Assembly: GCF_032854445.1 (NCBI RefSeq)
Contig: NC_088303.1
Span: 1,371,501 to 1,435,500 of the forward strand
Length of the DNA stretch: 64,000 bases
Reading direction: 5' to 3'
From: Liolophura sinensis
Taxonomy: Eukaryota; Mollusca; Polyplacophora; Chitonida; Chitonidae
Position numbers and translations under genes: made by a program. Positions 56,652 to 64,000 of the stretch are shown here, piece after piece; positions within the stretch are counted from its first letter, which is position 1, and each line of letters opens with the position of its first letter. The notes beneath the pieces were generated by a model that saw only the letters and a list, made by a program, of their open reading frames with translations, was not told the origin of the DNA and did no database searches.

Positions 56652-59640
56652 AGTGGGACTCTCCTTGCCTACACTACATCTTCCACTGTATTATATTCAT
56701 GTCAACTGGACTCTCCTTGCCTACACTACATTTTCTACTGTATTGTGTTCATTTCAACTGGACTCTCCTTGCCTACACTTCATCTTCTACTCTATTATGT
56801 TCATGTCAACTGGACTCTCCTTGCCTACACTACATCTTCTACTGTATAATGTTCATGTCAACTGGACTCTCCTTGCCTACACTACATCTTCTACTATATT
56901 ATGTTCATGTCAACTGGACTCTCCTTGTCTACACTACATCTTCTACTATATTATGTTCATGTCAACTGGACTCTCCTTGCCTACACTACATCTTCTACTA
57001 TATTATGTTCATGTCAACTGGACTCTCCTTGCCTACACTTCATCTTCTACTATATTATGTTCATGTCAACGGGACTCTCCTTACCTACACTACATCTTCT
57101 ACTATATTATGTTCATGTCAACGGGACTCCCCTTGCCTACACTACATCTTCTACTATATTATGTTCATGTCAACTGAACTCTCCTTGCCTACACTACATC
57201 TTGTACTATATTATGTTCATGTCAACTGGACTCTCCTTGCCTACACTACATCTTCCACTGTATTATATTCATGTCAACTGGACTCTCCTTGCCTACACTA
57301 CATTTTCTACTGTATTATGTTCATGTCAACTGGACTCTCCTTGCCTACACTTCATCTTCTACTATATTATGTTCATGTCAACTGGACTCTCCTTGCCTAC
57401 ACTACATCTTCTACTGTATTATGTTCATGTCAACTGGACTCTCCTTGCCTACACTTCATCTTCTACTATATTATGTTCATGTCAACTGGACTCTCCTTAC
57501 CTACACTACATCTTCTACTGTATAATATTCATGTCAACTGGACTCTCCTTGCCTACACTACATCTTCTACTATATTATGTTCATGTCAACTGGACTCTCC
57601 TTGCCTACACTACATCTTCCACTGTATTATATTCATGTCAACTGGACTCTCCTTGCCTACACTACATTTTCTACTATATTATGTTCATGTCAACTGGACT
57701 CTCCTTGCCTACACTTCATCTTCTACTATATTATGTTCATGTCAACTGGACTCTCCTTGCCTACACTACATCTTCTACTGTATTATGTTCATGTCAACTG
57801 GACTCTCCTTGCCTACACTACATCTTGTACTATATTATGTTCATGTCAACTGGACTCTCCTTGTCTACACTACATCTTCTACTATATTATATTCATGTCA
57901 ACGGGACTACTATATTATGTTCATGTCAACTGGACTCTCCTTGCCTACACTACATCTTGTACTATATTATGTTCATGTCAACTGGACTCCCCTTGTCTAC
58001 ACTACATCTTCTACTATATTATATTCATGTCAACTGGACTCTCCTTGTCTACACTACATCTTCTACTATATTATGTTCATGTCAACTGGACTCTCCTTGC
58101 CTACACTACATCTTCTACTATATTATGTTCATGTCAACTGGACTCTCCTTGCCTACACTTCATCTTCTACTATATTATGTTCATGTCAACTGGACTCTCC
58201 TTACCTACACTACATCTTCTACTATATTATGTTCATGTCAACGGGACTCCCCTTGCCTACACTACATCTTCTACTATATTATGTTCATGTCAACTGGACT
58301 CTCCTTGCCTACACTACATCTTCTACTATATTATGTTCATGTCAACTGAACTCTCCTTGCCTACACTACATCTTCTACTATATTATGTTCATGTCAACTG
58401 GACTCTCCTTGCCTACACTACATCTTCCACTGTATTATATTCATGTCAACTGGACTCTCCTTGCCTACACTACATTTTCTACTGTATTATGTTCATGTCA
58501 ACTGGACTCTCCTTGTCTACACTTCATCTTCTACTATATTATGTTCATGTCAACTGGACTCTCCTTGCCTACACTACATCTTCTACTATATTATGTTCAT
58601 GTCAACTGGACTCTCCTTGCCTACACTACATCTTGTACTATATTATGTTCATGTCAACTGGACTCTCCTTGTCTACACTACATCTTCTGCTATATTATAT
58701 TCATGTCAACGGGACTACTATATTATGTTCATGTCAACTGAACTCTCCTTGCCTACACTACATCTTCTACTATATTATGTTCTTGTCAACTGGACTCCCC
58801 TTGTCTACACTACATCTTCTACTATATTATATTCATGTCAACTGGACTCTCCTTGTCTACACTACATCTTCTACTATATTATGTTCATGTCAACTGGACT
58901 CTCCTTGCCTACACTACATCTTCTACTATATTATGTTCATGTCAACTGGACTCTCCTTGCCTACACTTCATCTTCTACTATATTATGTTCATGTCAATTG
59001 GACTCTCCTTACCTACACTACATCTTCTACTATATTATGTTCATGTCAACTGAACTCTCCTTGCCTACACTACATCTTCTACTATATTATGTTCATGTCA
59101 ACGGGACTCCCCTTGCCTACACTACATCTTCTACTATATTATGTTCATGTCAACTGGACTCTCCTTACCTACACTACATCTTGTACTATATTATGTTCAT
59201 GTCAACTGGACTCTCCTTGCCTACACTTCATCTTCTACTATATTATGTTCATGTCAACTGGACTCTCCTTGCCTACACTTCATCTTCTACTATATTATGT
59301 TCATGTCAACTGGACTCTCCTTACCTACACTACATCTTCTACTGTATTATGTTCATGTCAACTGGACTCTCCTTGCCTACACTACATCTTCTACTGTATA
59401 ATGTTCATGTCAACTGGACTCTCCTTGCCTACACTACATCTTGTACTATATTATGTTTATGTCAACTGGACTCCCCTTGCCTACACTACATCTTCTACTA
59501 TATTATGTTCATGTCAACTGAACTCTCCTTGCCTACACTACATCTTCTACTATATTATATTCATGTCAACGGGACTCCCCTTGCCTACACTACATCTTGT
59601 ACTATATTATGTTCATGTCAACTGGACTCTCCTTGTTTAC
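56652..59640. repeat. 52-bp minisatellite, about 57 copies
   Basis: Unit counted as 52 bp: gttcatgtcaactggactct, ccttgcctacactacatctt, ctactatattat. The consensus has no stop codon in any plus frame and no AG dinucleotide. Since 52 leaves remainder 1 modulo 3, one frame cycles through three units, producing open frames of up to 937 codons (57577-60390). These are not genes: all plus frames are open and there is no coding signature. Confidence 0.95.
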
Positions 59641-60385
59641 ACCTCATCTTTTTACTGTTCTCATATCAGCTGGACTCCCCTTGCTTACATTTTGTACGCC
59701 TCATCTTTTTACTGTTTTCATGTCAATTGGACTCCCCTTGCCTACATTTTGTACACCACATCTTCTTACTGTTTTCATGTCAATTGGACTCCCCTTTCCT
59801 ACATTTTGTACACATCATCTTTTTACTGTTTTCATGTCAGTTGGACTTCCCTTGCCTACATTTTGAACACCTCATCTTTTTACTGTTCTCATATCAGCTG
59901 GACTCCCCTTGCCTATATTTTGTACACCTCATCTTTTTACTGTTTTCATGTCAATTGGACTCCCCTTGCCTCCATTTTGTACACCTCATCCTTTTACTGT
60001 TTTCATGTCAGTTGGACTCCCCTTGCCTACATTTGTACACCTCATCTTTTGATTGTTCTCATTGTCAGTTGGACTCTCCTTGCCTACATTTTGTACACCT
60101 CACCTTTTTACTGTTTTCATGTCAATTGGACTCCCCTTGCCTACATTTTGTACACCTCATCCTTTTACTGTTTTCATGTCAGTTGGACTCCCCGTGCCTA
60201 CATTTTGTACAACACATCTTTTTACTGTTTTCATGTCAATTGGACTCGCCGTGCCTACATTTTGTACAACACATCTTTTTACCGTTTTCATGTCAATTGG
60301 ACTCCCCTTGCCTACATTTTGTACACCACATCTTTTTACTGTTTTCATGTCAATTGGACTCCCCTTGCCAACACCCCATCTTTTA
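59641..60385. repeat. 57-60-bp related minisatellite, about 13 copies
   Basis: Diverged relative of the 52-bp unit: tttttactgttttcatgtca, attggactccccttgcctac, attttgtacac. Directly contiguous with the 52-bp array. Confidence 0.9.
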
Positions 60386-60659
60386 CATGAACCAGTCATG
60401 GATATTTTCCTCTCAGACTGGTGTTCTATTTCCTTTAATGAACCATATGAATACCATGCAGGAGCATGGTTAATAAGTTATGTGCTTTAACCATGTTAAA
60501 TGCAGTTTTCTGATGTGCAACTATTTTGGCTTTACAGTACAATATTTTACATTTTCCTGTATTTACAGTGTATTTTTTTTAGTTTTTTTTTCATTTATTT
60601 ATTTTGTTTTAATTTTTTTTTTGAAACTGATAATTTTGTCAATGTCTGTGTGACATTGT
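60386..60659. other. Spacer between the two large IMPACT-intron arrays
   Basis: Includes a T-rich stretch at 60570-60625. No exon fits the expected phase-1 entry. Confidence 0.4.
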
Positions 60660-63600
60660 CTTTCAGAGTGTATACCTGCCCAGAGTTCATGTTTTGGTTG
60701 TTTATCTTTCACAGTGTATATCTGCCCAGAGTGTATGTTTGGTTGTTTATCTTTCACAGTGTATATCTGTCCAGAGTGTATGTTTTGGTTGTTTATCTTT
60801 CACAGTGTATACCTGCCCAGAGTGTATGTTTGATTGTTTATCTTTTACAGTGTATACCTGCCCAAAGTGAATGTTTCGTTGTTTGTCTTTCACAGTGTAT
60901 ATCTGCCCAGAGTGTATGTTTGGTTGTTTATCTTTCACATTGTATATCTGCCCAGAGTGTATGTTTTGGTTGTTTATCTTTCACAGTGTAGGCCTATATC
61001 TGCACAGAGTGTATGTTTGGTTGTTTATCTTTCACAGTCTATACCTGCCCAGAGTGTATGTTTGATTGTTTATCTTTTACAGTATATACCTGCCCAAAGT
61101 GAATGTTTCTTTGTTTATTTTTCACATTGTGTACCTGTCCTAAGTGTATGTTTTGGTTGTTTATCTTTCACAGTGTATATCTGCCCAAAGTGTATGTTTG
61201 GTTGTTTATCTTTCACATTGTATACCTGTCCAGAGTGTATGTTTGGTTGTTTATCTTTCACAGTGTATACCTGTCCAGAGTGTATGTTTGGTTGTTTATC
61301 TTTCACAGTGTATGTTTGCCCAGAGAGTAGGTTTGGTTGTTTATCTTTCACAGTGTATACCTGCCCAGAGTGTAGGTTTGGTTGTTTATCTTTCACAGTG
61401 TATATCTGTCCAGAGTGTATATTTGGTTGTTTATCTTTCACAGTGTAAACCTGACCAGAGTGTATATTTGGTTGTTTATCTTTCACACTGTATATCTGCC
61501 CAAAGTGTATGTTTGGTTGTTTATCTTTCACAGTGTATATCTGCCCAGAGTGTATGTTTGGTTGTTTATCTTTCACATTGTCCATCTGCCCAGAGTGCAT
61601 GTTTGGTTGTTTGTCTTTCACACTGTTTATCTGCCCAGAGTGTATGTTTGGTTGTTTATCTTTCACAAAGTATGTCTGCCCAGAGTGTATTTTTGGTTGT
61701 TTCTCTTTTACAGTGTATACCTGCCCAGAGTGATCGTTTGGTTGTTTATCTTTCACCGTGTATATCTGTCCAGAGTGTATGTTTGGTTGTTTATCTTTCA
61801 CGGAATATACCTGTCCAGAGTGTATGTTTAGTCATTTATCTTTTACAGTGTATACCTATAAAGAGTGTAAGTTTGGTTGTTTATCTTTCACAGTGTATAC
61901 ATGCCCAGAGTGTATGTTTTGGATGTTTATCTTTCACAGTGTATACCTGCCCAGAGTGTATGTTTGGTTGTTTATCTTTCACAGTGTATACCTGCTCAGA
62001 GTGTGTGTTTTGTTTATCTTTCACAGTGTATATCTGCCCTGAGTATATGTTTTGGTTGTTTATCTTTCACTGTGTATATCAACCCAGAGTGCATATTTGG
62101 TTGTTTGTCTTTAATAGTGTATACCTGTCCAGAATGTCTGTTTGGTTGTTTATCTTTCACAGTGTATATCTGTCCAGGGTGTATGTTTGGTTGTTTATCT
62201 TTCACAGTGTATATCTGCCCAGAGTGTATGTTTGGTTGTTTATCTTTCACAGTGTATATCTGCCCAGAGTGTATGTTAAATTGTTTATCCTTCAGATTGT
62301 AAATCTGCCCAGAGTGTATGTTTTGGTTGTTTATCTTTCACAGTGTATATCTGCATCTGCCCAGAGTGTACGTTTGGTTGTTTATCTTTCACATTGTGTA
62401 TGCACCCAGAATGTATGATTGGTTGTTTATCTTTCACACTGTATACCTGTCCAGAGTGTATGTTTTGTTGTTTATCTTTCACAGTGTATATCTGTCCAGA
62501 GTGTATGTTTTGGTTGTTTATCTTTCACAGTGTATACCTGCCCAGAGTGTATGTTTGATTGTTTATCTTTTACAGTGTATACCTGCCCAAAGTGAATGTT
62601 TCGTTGTTTGTCTTTCACAGTGTATATCTGCCCAGAGTGTATGTTTGGTTGTTTATCTTTCACATTGTATATCTGCCCAGAGTGTATGTTTTGGTTGTTT
62701 ATCTTTCACAGTGTAGGCCTATATCTGCACAGAGTGTATGTTTCGTTGTTTATCTTTCACAGTCTATACCTGCCCAGAGTGTATGTTTGATTGTTTATCT
62801 TTTACAGTATATACCTGCCCAAAGTGAATGTTTCTTTGTTTATTTTTCACATTGTGTACCTGTCCTAAGTGTATGTTTTGGTTGTTTATCTTTCACAGTG
62901 TATATCTGCCCAAAGTGTATGTTTGGTTGTTTATCTTTCACATTGTATACCTGTCCAGAGTGTATGTTTGGTTGTTTATCTTTCACAGTGTATACCTGTC
63001 CAGAGTGTATGTTTGGTTGTTTATCTTTCACAGTGTATGTTTGCCCAGAGAGTAGGTTTGGTTGTTTATCTTTCACAGTGTATACCTGCCCAGAGTGTAG
63101 GTTTGGTTGTTTATCTTTCACAGTGTATATCTGTCCAGAGTGTATATTTGGTTGTTTATCTTTCACAGTGTAAACCTGACCAGAGTGTATATTTGGTTGT
63201 TTATCTTTCACACTGTATATCTGCCCAAAGTGTATGTTTGGTTGTTTATCTTTCACAGTGTATATCTGCCCAGAGTGTATGTTTGGTTGTTTATCTTTCA
63301 CATTGTCCATCTGCCCAGAGTGCATGTTTGGTTGTTTGTCTTTCACACTGTTTATCTGCCCAGAGTGTATGTTTGGTTGTTTATCTTTCACAAAGTATGT
63401 CTGCCCAGAGTGTATTTTTGGTTGTTTCTCTTTTACAGTGTATACCTGCCCAGAGTGATCGTTTGGTTGTTTATCTTTCACCGTGTATATCTGTCCAGAG
63501 TGTATGTTTGGTTGTTTATCTTTCACGGAATATACCTGTCCAGAGTGTATGTTTAGTCATTTATCTTTTACAGTGTATACCTATAAAGAGTGTAAGTTTG

Positions 63601-64000
63601 GTTGTTTATCTTTCACAGTGTATACATGCCCAGAGTGTATGTTTTGGATGTTTATCTTTCACAGTGTATACCTGCCCAGAGTGTATGTTTGGTTGTTTAT
63701 CTTTCACAGTGTATACCTGCTCAGAGTGTGTGTTTTGTTTATCTTTCACAGTGTATATCTGCCCTGAGTATATGTTTTGGTTGTTTATCTTTCACTGTGT
63801 ATATCAACCCAGAGTGCATATTTGGTTGTTTGTCTTTAATAGTGTATACCTGTCCAGAATGTCTGTTTGGTTGTTTATCTTTCACAGTGTATATCTGTCC
63901 AGGGTGTATGTTTGGTTGTTTATCTTTCACAGTGTATATCTGCCCAGAGTGTATGTTTGGTTGTTTATCTTTCACAGTGTATATCTGCCCAGAGTGTATG
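60660..64000. repeat. 45-bp minisatellite, about 74 copies, with a 1,725-bp higher-order duplication
   Basis: Unit counted as 45 bp: tatatctgcccagagtgtat, gtttggttgtttatctttca, cagtg. Each unit has a pyrimidine-rich run ending tttcacag, acceptor-like in the IMPACT sense. The segment 60745-62469 recurs from 62470 to the window end at an offset of 1,725. The only difference I noticed is ttggttg against ttcgttg at about 61020/62745. 45 is a multiple of three, so long frames are open on both strands; none is a gene. The array runs off the window. Confidence 0.93.

Noticed and set aside
56404-60490. Very long plus-strand open frames (937, 747, 676 and 482 codons) suggesting a repetitive protein
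   Set aside because: They are products of a 52-bp tandem repeat without stops; all three plus frames are open at once, frames shift with unit indels, and there is no start context, splice support or domain.
60500-64000. Open frames on both strands (up to 424 codons) with a 15-residue repeat rich in Cys or Lys
   Set aside because: The 45-bp unit is stop-free on both strands. The duplication of whole blocks including silent positions, and the location inside an IMPACT intron, argue against coding.

Overview
The window is nuclear DNA of a marine invertebrate, most likely a mollusc. I base this on intron-containing genes with canonical GT/AG junctions and on at least eight copies or fragments of a tRNA-derived SINE whose conserved core is, to my knowledge, typical of mollusc and other lophotrochozoan genomes. 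No bacterial, phage or CRISPR feature is present. About half of the sequence is minisatellite: some twenty arrays with units of about 16-74 bp. Most of the long uninterrupted reading frames lie in these arrays and are not genes.

Three protein genes can be reconstructed from spliced, phase-consistent exons. (1) Two exons on the minus strand at 1.1-2.6 kb form the 5' part of a secreted CAP/CRISP-family protein; its 3' part lies beyond base 1. (2) A 36-kb, 21-exon minus-strand gene runs from 43,686 down to the stop codon at 7,597. It encodes a protein of about 1,276 residues with several RGS folds, which I assign to the RGS22/RGSL1 family (best match RGS22). Codon phases agree at every junction, except for one apparent 1-base deletion inside exon 18. 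(3) The first six exons of an IMPACT orthologue (RWD-domain inhibitor of GCN2 activation) lie on the plus strand from 44,357 to 56,590; the C-terminal domain must lie beyond 64,000. The RGS22-like and IMPACT genes are head to head, about 670 bp apart, with a CRE, an E-box and a YY1-like site between them.

Layout: 0-2.6 kb CAP gene; 2.6-7.6 kb intergenic, with a 71-bp array; 7.6-43.7 kb RGS22-like gene, whose 3' introns are packed with arrays (the intron between exons 18 and 19 is 8 kb and almost all tandem repeat); 43.7-44.4 kb shared promoter; 44.4-64 kb IMPACT, again with large intronic arrays, the last being a 45-bp array with a 1,725-bp higher-order duplication.

The most unusual observation is that four separate minisatellites in two neighbouring genes contain or abut an authentic splice junction and repeat it: the acceptor plus 5' coding part of RGS22-like exon 18 (about 21 copies, 72 bp, in frame), the acceptor of exon 16 (about 18 copies, 51 bp, in frame), the acceptor of exon 21 (about 13 copies) and the donor of IMPACT exon 2 (7 copies, 49 bp, in-frame stop). 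They multiply real splice sites next to real exons and could give length-variable or alternatively spliced products. This is a structural observation; any function is inference.
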